Assembly: GCF_000337335.1 (NCBI RefSeq)
Contig: NZ_AOJN01000049.1
Span: forward strand, 339,885-403,884
Length of the DNA: 64,000 nt
Direction of reading: 5' to 3'
From: Halorubrum distributum JCM 10118
Lineage (GTDB): Archaea; Halobacteriota; Halobacteria; Halobacteriales; Haloferacaceae
Shown: one piece after another, positions 24,241 to 32,502 of the stretch
How the letters are laid out: every line of letters begins with the position of its first letter
Position numbering within the stretch: position 1 is the stretch's first letter
Notes under the pieces: generated by a model
Database searches by the model: none
What the model saw: the letters and a program-made list of their open reading frames with translations, nothing else
What the model was told of the DNA's origin: nothing
Translations under genes and position numbers: made by a program

Positions 24241-25449
24241 CTACTCCGAGAGCCGGTCGCGCGTCAGCGCCTCGCCGGGCCCGGTCGTCTCCCCCGCGCC
24301 GAGCACCACGCCCGCGTTCAGCGCGGTGTTGATCCCCGTCTTCGCCTCATCGCCGACGATCGCGCCCAGCTTCCGCCGGCCGGTGTCGACGCGGTCGCCC
24401 TTCACCGTCTGCCGGACGTTCTCGCCGTCGTGCCGCAGGTTGGCGACGTTCGTCCCCGCGCCGAAGTTGACCCCGCGACCGAGCACGGAGTCGCCGACGT
24501 ACGAGAGGTGGCCGACGGAGGCGTCCGCCATCAGCACCGAGTTCTTCACCTCGACCGAGTGGCCGACGTGCGCGTCGGGCCCCACGACGGTCGCCCCGCG
24601 GACGTATGCGTTCGGTCCCACGTCGGCGCCCTCGCGGATCAGTGCCGGTCCCTCGATATAGGCACCCGAGCGGACCCGCGCGCCCTCCTCGACGACGACC
24701 GGTCCGTGGAGGTGGACGTCCTCCTCGACGGTGCCCGAAACCTGAACCTCGTCGGCGAGCTCTGCGAGCGTCAGCTCGTTCGCCTCCAACAGCTCCCAGG
24801 GGCGCCCGACGTCGAGCCAGGTGCCGTCGTACCGCGCTACGTCGATCCGGCGGCCGTCGCCGAGCAGGAGGTCGATCGTCGTCGTGATCTCGTACTCCCC
24901 GCGCTCGCTTTCGGGCGTGCGGTCGATGTAGTCGAACACCTCCGGCTCGAACGCGTAGCAGCCGACGTTCGCGAGGTTCGTCGGCGGGTCGGCGGGCTTC
25001 TCGACGATGTCCGCGAGCGAGCCGTCCTCGGCGGTCGAGAGCACGCCGTACGCTCGCGGGTCGGGGACCTCGGTGGCCGCGACGGCCGGCGCGCCCGCGT
25101 CGGCGAGCGCCTGAGGCAGCGACGCGTCCACGACCACGTCGCCGTTGAGCACGAGGAAGTCGTCGTCGACGACGGGTTCGGCCTGCGCCACGGCGTGGGC
25201 GGTACCCAGCGCTTCCGCCTGCTCGACGTAGTGGACCGGGCGGTCGCGGTACGACTCGCCGATCGCCTCCCGGATCGCCTCGCCGCGGTAGCCCGTCACG
25301 ACGACGAACTCGTCGACGACGTCGCGGGCCGTGTCGAACACCCGTTCCAGCAGCGAGCGGTCCCCGACGGGGAGAAGCGGTTTCGGTCGGCGGTCCGTCA
25401 GCGGTCGCATCCGGGTCCCGCGGCCGGCCGCGAGCACGACTCCGTACAT
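24241..25449 (-). CDS. glmU: Bifunctional GlmU-type UDP-GlcNAc pyrophosphorylase/acetyltransferase
   Basis: About 402 residues from the ATG at 25447-25449. It opens MYGVVLAAGRGTRMRPLTDRRPKP, described as the nucleotide-binding loop G-x-G-T-R-M plus RPKP lysine. VLNGDVVVDASL is the metal-binding strand. The C-terminal beta-helix ends in VGDSVLGRGVNFGAGTNVANLRHD, then KGDRVDTGRRKLGAIVGD and TGINTALNAGV. This last block, with its N-L-R-H-D and R-R-K-L-G-A elements, matches the archaeal bifunctional type (ST0452-like) that acetylates GlcN-1-P and then makes UDP-GlcNAc. It lies 84 bases from the glmM gene on the same strand. Acetyltransferase activity is inferred. Confidence 0.87.
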   Translation of the reverse strand: MYGVVLAAGRGTRMRPLTDRRPKPLLPVGDRSLLERVFDTARDVVDEFVVVTGYRGEAIREAIGESYRDRPVHYVEQAEALGTAHAVAQAEPVVDDDFLVLNGDVVVDASLPQALADAGAPAVAATEVPDPRAYGVLSTAEDGSLADIVEKPADPPTNLANVGCYAFEPEVFDYIDRTPESERGEYEITTTIDLLLGDGRRIDVARYDGTWLDVGRPWELLEANELTLAELADEVQVSGTVEEDVHLHGPVVVEEGARVRSGAYIEGPALIREGADVGPNAYVRGATVVGPDAHVGHSVEVKNSVLMADASVGHLSYVGDSVLGRGVNFGAGTNVANLRHDGENVRQTVKGDRVDTGRRKLGAIVGDEAKTGINTALNAGVVLGAGETTGPGEALTRDRLSE

Positions 25450-25533
25450 GTCCGAGGTCGACGAAGGGGCGGGGCTTATCGCCTGCGGTCGGCCGCGGCG
25501 GTCGCGGGTCGAGCCGCGCATCGATGTGGGTCG

Positions 25534-26874
25534 TCAGTCGAGATTCGCGGCAGCCCGCTCGACCAGTTCCCGCGCCGTCTCGAACAGCCCCTCCGCGTCG
25601 CCCTCGTCGCGCGCCTCCGCGGTGATCCGCACCAGCGGCTCGGTGCCGCTCGCGCGCACGAGGAACCAGCCCGCGTCCGTCCCGACGCGGATCCCGTCGA
25701 GCGTCGAGACGTCGTCGAACTCCTCGCCGGCCAGTTCCGCGACGCGCTCGACGGTCGCCCGCTTCGCGTCCGTCCGTATCGAGTCCCGGCGGATCGGGTA
25801 GTCGGGGAGGTCGTCGACGAGCGCGGCGAGCGACCCCTCGGCGCCGACGAGGGCGGTCAGGACGCACGCCGCGAGCGGCCCGTCGGGACAGAGCGTCCGC
25901 TCGGGCCAGATCCACGCGCCGCTGGGCTCGCCGCCGAAGGCGACCCCCGGCTTGGCGGCCTCGGCGGCGACGTACGCGTCGCCGACCGGCGTGTACGTCA
26001 CCTCGGCCCCCACGTCGGCGAGTGCGTCGGCGACGAGGAGGCTCGTGTCCACCGGGACCGCGACGCGGTCCCCGTCGCCGGCCTCGCGGCGGGCGAACAG
26101 CGCGAGCAGCGCGTCGCCGGCGACGAACCGCCCGCGCTCGTCGATCGCCATCATGCGGTCGGCGTCGCCATCGTGGACGACCCCGAGGTCGGCGTCGGTC
26201 GTCGCGACGACCTCGCAGGCGGTCTCGCAGTTTGCCGCGGTCGGCTCGCTGGGCCGCCCGGGGAACCGCCCGTCGCGCTGGCCGTTGAGCGTCTCCACGT
26301 CACAGCCGGCCGCGTGGAGCGCGTCGGCGGTGACGCGCCCGACGCCGTTGCCGAGGTCGACGACCACCGAGAGGTCGTCCGGGAGCGAGACCGACTCACG
26401 GAGCGCGCGCTCGTGGCGTCGTCGGGCGTCGCCGCCCGCGATCACGTCGTGCTCTTCGACCGTTCCTATCGCGTCGGCCGCCGCGAGGTCGAAGCTTTCC
26501 GCCTCGACGATGTCGGTAATCCGATCGTTGCGCTCCTCGCCGAACGCCCGCCCGTCGCTTCGCCACAGCTTGATCCCGTTGTCGGGCGCCGGGTTGTGCG
26601 ATGCGGTGACGACGACGCCGGCGTCCGCGCCCTCGCGATCGACCGCCCGCGCCACCGTGGGCGTCGCCTCGACGCCGACGTCGATCACGTCCGCGCCGCA
26701 CTCGGTGAGCCCCGCTGTGAGCGCCCGCGTGAGCATCCGGCCGCTGTCGCGGGCGTCGCGCCCCACCACGACCGTCTCCGCGCCGTCCGTCGCGAGCGCG
26801 CGCCCCACGTCGAGCGCGAGGGCGGCCGTCACATCCTCGCCGACGGGACCGCGAACGCCGCTGGTTCCGAACAT
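25534..26874 (-). CDS. glmM: Phosphoglucosamine mutase
   Basis: About 446 residues from the ATG at 26872-26874 (MFGTSGVRG, the normal start of archaeal family members). The active-site phosphoserine loop is VTASHNPAPDNG (Ser92), the metal-binding loop is VHDGDADRMMAID, the sugar-binding loop is FGGEPSGAW, and the phosphate-binding loop near the C-terminus is VRASGTEPLVRI. All four domains of the phosphohexomutase family are therefore present. It converts glucosamine-6-P to glucosamine-1-P, between GlmS and GlmU, whose genes are in the same region. A phosphomannomutase role cannot be excluded, but the gene context favours glucosamine. Confidence 0.9.
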   Translation of the reverse strand: MFGTSGVRGPVGEDVTAALALDVGRALATDGAETVVVGRDARDSGRMLTRALTAGLTECGADVIDVGVEATPTVARAVDREGADAGVVVTASHNPAPDNGIKLWRSDGRAFGEERNDRITDIVEAESFDLAAADAIGTVEEHDVIAGGDARRRHERALRESVSLPDDLSVVVDLGNGVGRVTADALHAAGCDVETLNGQRDGRFPGRPSEPTAANCETACEVVATTDADLGVVHDGDADRMMAIDERGRFVAGDALLALFARREAGDGDRVAVPVDTSLLVADALADVGAEVTYTPVGDAYVAAEAAKPGVAFGGEPSGAWIWPERTLCPDGPLAACVLTALVGAEGSLAALVDDLPDYPIRRDSIRTDAKRATVERVAELAGEEFDDVSTLDGIRVGTDAGWFLVRASGTEPLVRITAEARDEGDAEGLFETARELVERAAANLD

Positions 26875-26972
26875 ACCACGGTCGTCGCCGCCCACCGCAA
26901 AGACGGTTCGGGACGGCGGCCCGAACCGAATCGCTCCAAGGCTTTTACCGATCGAAACCCGCAGCCTCGCGC

Positions 26973-28337
26973 ATGGTCCCCGACCCCTCATCGGTCAGCA
27001 GACGGACGGTCTTGGCGACGCTCGGCGGCGGCGTCGCAGCGCTCGCCGGCGGCACCGCGGTCGTCGGCGCGACGGAGCCGACGGCGCTGCCGGACCCGAT
27101 CACGGACGCGGCGACGAAGTACTACCCGACCCCGCCGGAGGTCGACACGCTCTGGCGGCCGCCGGTGACCGAGGCGCACGCCCGTGCGGCCGTCGAGACG
27201 CTCGCGGAGACGGTCGCCGAGAGCCGGCGTCGGTGGGACGCGATCGGCGACGTCGACGACGAGGGCGCGCCGATCACGACGGATGCCGGCGGCTGGCTCG
27301 AGGACGCCCGCGAGGCGCTCGACGAGGGCGACCACGACACAGCCCTGTTCCGCGCGCGGTACGGCCTCCAGTTCGCGGGCGAAGCGCTGGGGTACGCCCG
27401 CGCCGAGCAGGACGCGATCGACCCGACCGACGTCCGGGACCGGGCGACCGCGCTGACGGAACGCGCGGAGTCGGTGGCGACCGACCTGCGCCCGTATCCG
27501 ACGACGGACCCCGCCCGCGACCTCGGGTGGTACGTCCGCATCGAGGGCGAGGTGCAGTCGGCGAGCGCGCTGGCGGCCCGCGCGCTCCCGGACGACACCG
27601 ACTCGGGGCAGAACGCCGACTCCGGGGGCCAAAGCGACGCCTCCGCCGACGCGATCGACCCGGAAGCCGCGGGTGAGGTGACGGCCGCGCTGCTCCGGGG
27701 CGAGGTCGACGCGATGACCGCGGAGCGGTATCGCGACATCCTTTTCGACCGCCTCGGGAGCGACACGGACCCGCACGCGGAGGCGTTGCGGACGGCCGCC
27801 GAGCGCTTCCGCGCCGCCCTCCCCGAGTACCCGTCCCGCGAGGACGCGCGAGCCCGGTACATCGGGGAGGTCGACCGGTACGGGCCGTGGGAGTTCGCGC
27901 ACTCGCGGCTGGCCCAGTGGTGTCTCGGGTCGACCGCGCCCGTGCCGTGGCGGACGCCGATCGACGCGGACCTGCTCGCGCTGCGGACCGTCGCGGTCTC
28001 GATCGGATTGGCGCGTCGGCGGGCCCACGAGACCGCGGTCGACCGGCTCGTCGTCGAACCGGACGACGACGGGTTCGACTCGGGCCACGCGCTCGCCGCG
28101 AAGCGCCGGGCGCACGCGATGTATCAGTCGGTCGTCGGGAGCGACCCGTCCCCGCTGCTCGTCACGCAGATCGGCCGCGCGGTCGAGGACCTCCAGGTCG
28201 TGGCGGTCGGATTCGGCGGCGGCCGCGACCGGCCGATGTGGCGCGAGCGGCTTGAGGCGTACCTCTACGCGCTGGTCGGCCGAGCGAAACTGGAGGCGTT
28301 CCCGCCGCTGCGCGACGCGATTCTCGATCCGGCGTGA
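26973..28337 (+). CDS. Tat-exported helical protein, function unknown
   Basis: This 454-residue protein starts with a Tat signal (SRRTVLATLGGGVAALAGG at residues about 9-27) without a lipobox cysteine. The mature part is mostly alpha-helical and acidic, with Ala- and Arg/Glu-rich helices, a YYPTPPEVDTLWRPP segment near the mature N-terminus and repeated helix pairs. No enzyme motif was found. It is divergent from glmM across a 98-base gap, and sits at the edge of the polysaccharide region, so it may be an exported partner of the polymer (anchor or binding protein). This role is inferred from location only. Confidence 0.75.
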   Translation: MVPDPSSVSRRTVLATLGGGVAALAGGTAVVGATEPTALPDPITDAATKYYPTPPEVDTLWRPPVTEAHARAAVETLAETVAESRRRWDAIGDVDDEGAPITTDAGGWLEDAREALDEGDHDTALFRARYGLQFAGEALGYARAEQDAIDPTDVRDRATALTERAESVATDLRPYPTTDPARDLGWYVRIEGEVQSASALAARALPDDTDSGQNADSGGQSDASADAIDPEAAGEVTAALLRGEVDAMTAERYRDILFDRLGSDTDPHAEALRTAAERFRAALPEYPSREDARARYIGEVDRYGPWEFAHSRLAQWCLGSTAPVPWRTPIDADLLALRTVAVSIGLARRRAHETAVDRLVVEPDDDGFDSGHALAAKRRAHAMYQSVVGSDPSPLLVTQIGRAVEDLQVVAVGFGGGRDRPMWRERLEAYLYALVGRAKLEAFPPLRDAILDPA

Positions 28338-28415
28338 TCGCGCCGGAACAGATTTCAGCGAAAAACTCCCGCCGAAACCGACACGATAATCCCGATGCCC
28401 CGACGAGAACGAAAT

Positions 28416-29327
28416 ATGCAGGACAAACGCGTCCTCGTCACGGGCGGAGCCGGGTTCATCGGCTCGAACCTCGCGAACCGCCTCGCAAGCGACAACGACG
28501 TGATCGCGGTCGACGACGGATACCTCGGCACGCCCGAGAACCTCGACGACGACGTGGAGTTCGTCGAGGCCTCCGTCGTCGACGGCGAGTTCCCCGTCGA
28601 CGTCGACGTCGTGTTCCACCTCGCCGCGCTCTCCTCGCGGAACATGCACGAGAGCGACCCCCAGCGCGGCTGCCGCGTCAACGTCGAGGGGTTCGTCAAC
28701 ACCGTCGAGCGCGCCCGCAAGGAAGGATGTGAAACCGTCGTGTACGCCTCCACCTCCTCCATCTACGGGAGCCGCACCGAGCCCTCGCCGGTCGACATGG
28801 AGGTGGAGGCGCGCACCGCCTACGAGGCCTCGAAGCTCGCCCGCGAGCGCTACGCCGAGTACTACGCGAACCACCACGACATGGCGATGGCCGGCCTCCG
28901 CTTTTTCTCGGTGTACCAGGGGTTCGGCGGCAACGAAGAGCACAAGGGCGAGTACGCGAACACGATCGCACAGTTCGCGGACAAGATCGCGAACGGCGAG
29001 TCGCCCGAACTGTTCGGCGACGGCACCCAGACCCGCGACTTCACCCACGTCTCTGACGTGGCCCGCGCCTGCGAGCTCGCGGCCGATCACGAGCTGACGG
29101 GCGTGTACAACGTCGGCACGCAGGAGGCGTACTCGTTCAACGAGATGGTCGCGATGATCAACGACGCGCTCGGGACGGACATCGACCCCGAGTACATCGA
29201 GTGCCCGTTCGACGGCTACGTCCACGACACGATGGCCGACTACTCGCAGTTCCACGAGGCCACCGGCTGGGAGCCGGAAATCAGCTTCGAGGAGGGCGTC
29301 GAGCTGGTGTGCGAGCCGTACGAGTAG
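28416..29327 (+). CDS. NAD-dependent sugar epimerase/dehydratase
   Basis: About 303 residues from the ATG at 28416, which leads straight into KRVLVTGGAGFIGSNLANRLA (described as the NAD-binding loop). An in-frame ATG at 28395 is a possible alternative start. DVVFHLAALSSRN, a VVYASTSSIYG serine region and the AYEASKLARERY active site (Tyr-x3-Lys) mark an extended SDR of the UDP-glucose 4-epimerase/UDP-glucuronate type. A C-terminal GDGTQTRDFTHVSDVARAC fits WcaG-like enzymes. It probably supplies a sugar nucleotide to the neighbouring polysaccharide or glycan pathways, for instance UDP-galactose or UDP-GalNAc. The exact substrate is unknown. Confidence 0.9.
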   Translation: MQDKRVLVTGGAGFIGSNLANRLASDNDVIAVDDGYLGTPENLDDDVEFVEASVVDGEFPVDVDVVFHLAALSSRNMHESDPQRGCRVNVEGFVNTVERARKEGCETVVYASTSSIYGSRTEPSPVDMEVEARTAYEASKLARERYAEYYANHHDMAMAGLRFFSVYQGFGGNEEHKGEYANTIAQFADKIANGESPELFGDGTQTRDFTHVSDVARACELAADHELTGVYNVGTQEAYSFNEMVAMINDALGTDIDPEYIECPFDGYVHDTMADYSQFHEATGWEPEISFEEGVELVCEPYE

Positions 29328-29356
29328 GGTAGAACGCGGTCCGGCGACGGCGTGGG

Positions 29357-29566
29357 TCAGGACGCGTCGACCGCGCTGCCGGCGGCGACGAGGAAGCCGA
29401 TGATCGCGGTGACCAGCCCCACCATCCCGATGGCGACGGCGCCGATCTGGAAGGCGTCACCGGACAGCCGCTGCGCGGTGAGGAACAGGAAGACGGTCGT
29501 GACGAAGCCGACGAGCGCTAAGATTCGCCCGAAGCGGCCGGTGTCGAATCCGGGTTCGTTAGACAC
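29357..29566 (-). CDS. Small two-helix membrane protein
   Basis: This 69-residue protein has two membrane segments (ILALVGFVTTVFLFLTA and IGAVAIGMVGLVTAIIGFLVA) and a short acidic N-terminus. Its start overlaps the end of the upstream small membrane protein gene by 8 bases, so the two are made together and may associate. No function can be assigned. Confidence 0.75.
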   Translation of the reverse strand: MSNEPGFDTGRFGRILALVGFVTTVFLFLTAQRLSGDAFQIGAVAIGMVGLVTAIIGFLVAAGSAVDAS

Positions 29567-29822
29567 GATTGAGGATCTCCTTGAGGACGCCCTGGTACTC
29601 GTCGTCGGTGGCGGCGTTCCCGAGCGAGTGGATCGACTGACAGATCCACAGCCCGGCCGTGAAGTTGATGAACGCCGCCATCGAGACGGTGCCGACCTGT
29701 CCCTCGACGAACAGCCCCGAGACGACCGCTCCCACGAACCCCACCGCCATGAGCGCGTGCGTGACGAGCGATCGGGTCCCGAAGTCCGCGAGCTGTAGTG
29801 ACAACCGAGTGCCGACTGGCAT
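29559..29822 (-). CDS. Small membrane protein
   Basis: About 87 residues from the ATG at 29820-29822. Two hydrophobic segments (LVTHALMAVGFVGAVVSGLFV and VSMAAFINFTAGLWIC) are followed by a polar tail. The frame is open upstream, but that extension is a run of arginines and unlikely to be translated. It is coupled to the downstream small membrane gene by an 8-base overlap. No known family was recognised. Confidence 0.7.
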   Translation of the reverse strand: MPVGTRLSLQLADFGTRSLVTHALMAVGFVGAVVSGLFVEGQVGTVSMAAFINFTAGLWICQSIHSLGNAATDDEYQGVLKEILNRV

Positions 29823-29968
29823 ATCCGTTATTGCGGCTGTGTATGTAAAGAGGTAGCGCGTCACGCGGGATCGGCGTCGCCGTCGTCTTCCCCGTTCGCG
29901 CTCGTTTGCCCGCTTGACCGACCCTGCCCCCAACCAGTTTACCGTCGGCGCCTCGTAGCCACGCTCGA

Positions 29969-31234
29969 ATGATGGACGCCGATCCGACGCACGACGTCGT
30001 GGTGTGGGGCGCGACCGGGGTCGCCGGGCGGTTCACGGCCGAGTACCTCACCGAGCGGTACGCGCCCGAAGAGCTCTCGCTGGCTGTCGGCGGGCGGAAT
30101 CGAGAGAAACTCGACGCGCTCGCCGACGACCTCGCAAGCCGCAGCGACGCGTGGAACGACGTGCCCGTCGCCGTCGGCGACGCGACCGACCCCGAGAGCC
30201 TGCGGGCGATCGCTCGGGAGACGCGCGTCGTCTGTACGACGGTCGGTCCGTACACCCGACTCGGGACGCCGCTGGTCGAGGCCTGCGTCGAGGCCGGCAC
30301 CGACTACTGCGATCTCACCGGCGAGGTAAACTGGGTGCGCGAGACGATAGACCGGTTCCACGAGGCCGCGGTCGAGTCCGGCGCCCGGATCGTCCACGGC
30401 TGCGGGTTCGACTCCGTCCCCGCCGACCTCGGCACGCTGCTCGTCCAGTCGTTCGCGAGGAAGAGCTACGGCGCGCCCTGTGAGACGGTCCGGATCTACC
30501 TCGACGGCGGCAGCGGAAGCGTCAGCGGCGGCACGCTGGCGAGCTTCGGCGAGCTGTTCGAGGCGGCCGCGACCGACCCGCTCGCCCGGGAGACGCTCCG
30601 GAACCCCTACTCGCTGGCGCCGCGCGGCGAGCGGAGCGGCGTCGACCCCGGCGAACAGCGCTGGCCGCAGCGAGACGCGCTTCGAGGCGGGTGGAGCGCT
30701 CCCTCGCCGATGGCGCCGGTGAACGAGCGCGTGGTGCGCCGGAGCAACGCGCTCCTCGGCTACCCGTGGGGGCGCGAGTTCCGGTGTACCGAGGTCGTCC
30801 CGACCGGGACCGGGCTGCGGGGCGCTGCGACGGCGGGCCTCGTCGCCGGCGGTCTCGGGGCGTTCACGGCCGCCATGTCCGTCGGTCCGCTGCGCTCGGC
30901 GCTCCGACGGCACGTCTTCCCCGACCCCGGCGAGGGGCCGACGCGGGAGGAAGCGGAAGCCGGGAGCTTCCTGATCCGACTTCTCGGGCGCGGCACGGGC
31001 GCTGACGGTCCCTTCACCGTCGAGGCCGAGTTCGGCACCGACCGCGACCCGGGATACGGCGCGACCGCGCGGATGCTTGGCGAGTCGGCCGTTTCTCTGG
31101 CCCACGACGAGGTCAACTCTCCCTTCGACGGCGGCGTGTTGACACCGGCGTCGGGGATCGGCCTCCCGCTCGCGGAGCGACTGCGCGAGGTCGGGTTCAC
31201 CGCGTCTGTCGGGGAGGCGTCTGACGACCGCTGA
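29969..31234 (+). CDS. Saccharopine dehydrogenase-like oxidoreductase
   Basis: This 421-residue protein has an N-terminal Rossmann fold with VVVWGATGVAGRFTAEYL (dinucleotide-binding) and LSLAVGGRNREKLDAL. The central part has VVCTTVGPYTRLGTPLVEACVEAG, TDYCDLTGEVNWVRE, and HGCGFDSVPADLGT, the typical 'C-G-F-D-S-x-P-x-D-L' element of saccharopine dehydrogenase-like and trans-acting enoyl-reductase-like proteins. A hydrophobic patch near residues 285-305 may touch the membrane. In halophiles such proteins are usually of unknown substrate and could act on lipids. The first two codons are both ATG, so the start could be 29969 or 29972. Confidence 0.85.
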   Translation: MMDADPTHDVVVWGATGVAGRFTAEYLTERYAPEELSLAVGGRNREKLDALADDLASRSDAWNDVPVAVGDATDPESLRAIARETRVVCTTVGPYTRLGTPLVEACVEAGTDYCDLTGEVNWVRETIDRFHEAAVESGARIVHGCGFDSVPADLGTLLVQSFARKSYGAPCETVRIYLDGGSGSVSGGTLASFGELFEAAATDPLARETLRNPYSLAPRGERSGVDPGEQRWPQRDALRGGWSAPSPMAPVNERVVRRSNALLGYPWGREFRCTEVVPTGTGLRGAATAGLVAGGLGAFTAAMSVGPLRSALRRHVFPDPGEGPTREEAEAGSFLIRLLGRGTGADGPFTVEAEFGTDRDPGYGATARMLGESAVSLAHDEVNSPFDGGVLTPASGIGLPLAERLREVGFTASVGEASDDR

Positions 31235-31333
31235 TCCGCTGATCCGAGCGTCGGCTCGGAACCCCCGTCTGCCCCCACACCGCTGGGGACACAGAGTCGA
31301 TGGGCCCGGGCCACCTCTCGGCGAGTAAGCCGG

Positions 31334-32254
31334 TCAGGCCGGCTGCGAGTCCAGCTTCTTGTAGTCGATGTAATCGGCGCCGCGGAGCTCCTCGAGCAGG
31401 TTGATTGCCGCGCGGGCGCCCTCGCCGACGGAGGTCGCGATCTGCTGGTGGCCGCCGGTGACGTCGCCCGCCGCGTACACCCGGTCGACCGGCGTCGACT
31501 GGTCGGGGTCGGTGACGATGTCGTCGCCGTCGACGGGGACGCCGAGCATCTCCGCGAGGTCGGTGCCACCGGCGGTACCCAACGCGACGAAGAGTCCGTC
31601 GACCGGAATCTCGTCTCCCGCCTTCGTCACGACGGCCTCGAGGACCTCTTCGCCCGTGAGCCGGTCGAGGTCGTCGGTGATGACAGGGATCCCGGCGTCG
31701 TCGACCCGCTCTTTGAGCTCCTCGCCGGCCTCGAACGACGACCCGTTGGTGAGGATTCGGACGTCGTCGGTGTAATCGAGCAGCATCAGCGCCTCCGTCG
31801 CGGCGTAGTTGTCGTTGCCGACGACCGCGACGGGACTGTCGCGGTAGAAGTACGCGTCGCACTCGACGCAGTAGGAGACGCCGTGGCCCTCGTACGCCTC
31901 GACGTCCGCGATGGCCGGCCGCTCGTAGTCCGCGCCCGTCGCGATGACGACGCCGTCGACGACGTACTCGTCGACCGTCGTCTCGACGCGGTACCGCTCG
32001 CCCTCCGGCTCGATCCGAACGACTTCCTCCTCGACGATCTCGGCCCCGTACTTCCGGGCGTGTTCCCGCCCCAGATCGACGAGCTCCGGACCGGTGACGC
32101 CCTCCGGGAACCCGTAGACGTTCTCCATGGTGTCCACGTCTCGGGTCGTCCCGCCCCCGTCGTCAAACACGAGCGTTCGCTTGTCCGCGCGGGCCGTGTA
32201 GATGGCCGCGTTCAGTCCCGTCGGTCCGCCGCCGATGATCGCGACACCAGACAT
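31334..32254 (-). CDS. Thioredoxin reductase-like FAD/NAD(P) oxidoreductase
   Basis: This 306-residue protein shows VAIIGGGPTGLNAAIYTAR (FAD-binding G-x-G-x-x-G) at the N-terminus, an NAD(P)-binding VAVVGNDNYAATEAL in the middle, and a C-terminal VYAAGDVTGG FAD motif. A redox-active Cys-Val-Glu-Cys lies between them (YCVECDAYFY). In ordinary thioredoxin reductases the pair is C-A-T-C, so the Glu is a variant. Both the size and the layout match low-molecular-weight thioredoxin reductase. It is followed by a polyferredoxin gene, suggesting a redox role. The physiological disulfide partner is unknown. Confidence 0.88.
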   Translation of the reverse strand: MSGVAIIGGGPTGLNAAIYTARADKRTLVFDDGGGTTRDVDTMENVYGFPEGVTGPELVDLGREHARKYGAEIVEEEVVRIEPEGERYRVETTVDEYVVDGVVIATGADYERPAIADVEAYEGHGVSYCVECDAYFYRDSPVAVVGNDNYAATEALMLLDYTDDVRILTNGSSFEAGEELKERVDDAGIPVITDDLDRLTGEEVLEAVVTKAGDEIPVDGLFVALGTAGGTDLAEMLGVPVDGDDIVTDPDQSTPVDRVYAAGDVTGGHQQIATSVGEGARAAINLLEELRGADYIDYKKLDSQPA

Positions 32255-32281
32255 CTGTATTGTAACAAACGCACTATACTA

Positions 32282-32460
32282 CCTTATGCGTTGCGCCCGC
32301 TGGGCGTGCGAGAGTCGACCCGCATCGGTCCGCCGACGATGATTTCCGGCCCCGAAGCGCTCTCGACGACCGGTTCTGTACTCCTCGACGCCCCCTTCCA
32401 ACTCGCCGACGATCGACGCGACCGGCACCAGCGCGGCCTCGTTGTGTAGGTTCCACACAT
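32282..32460 (-). CDS. Possible small ORF, perhaps frameshifted
   Basis: An ATG at 32458-32460 opens a 59-codon frame beginning MWNLHNEAALVPVASIVGEL and ending at a TAG at 32282-32284. Its first 29 codons look like a genuine protein, but the rest is arginine-rich. If one base is skipped after about codon 29, another frame continues VVESASGPEIIVGGPM and ends at a TAA a few bases later, with a more protein-like composition. This may be a frameshifted gene or a sequencing error in a small gene. No function was recognised. Confidence 0.35.
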
Positions 32461-32502
32461 TCCCGGCTGGGCGATGAAGGCGGGCCGTCGGGTCGCGGTC
32501 GG

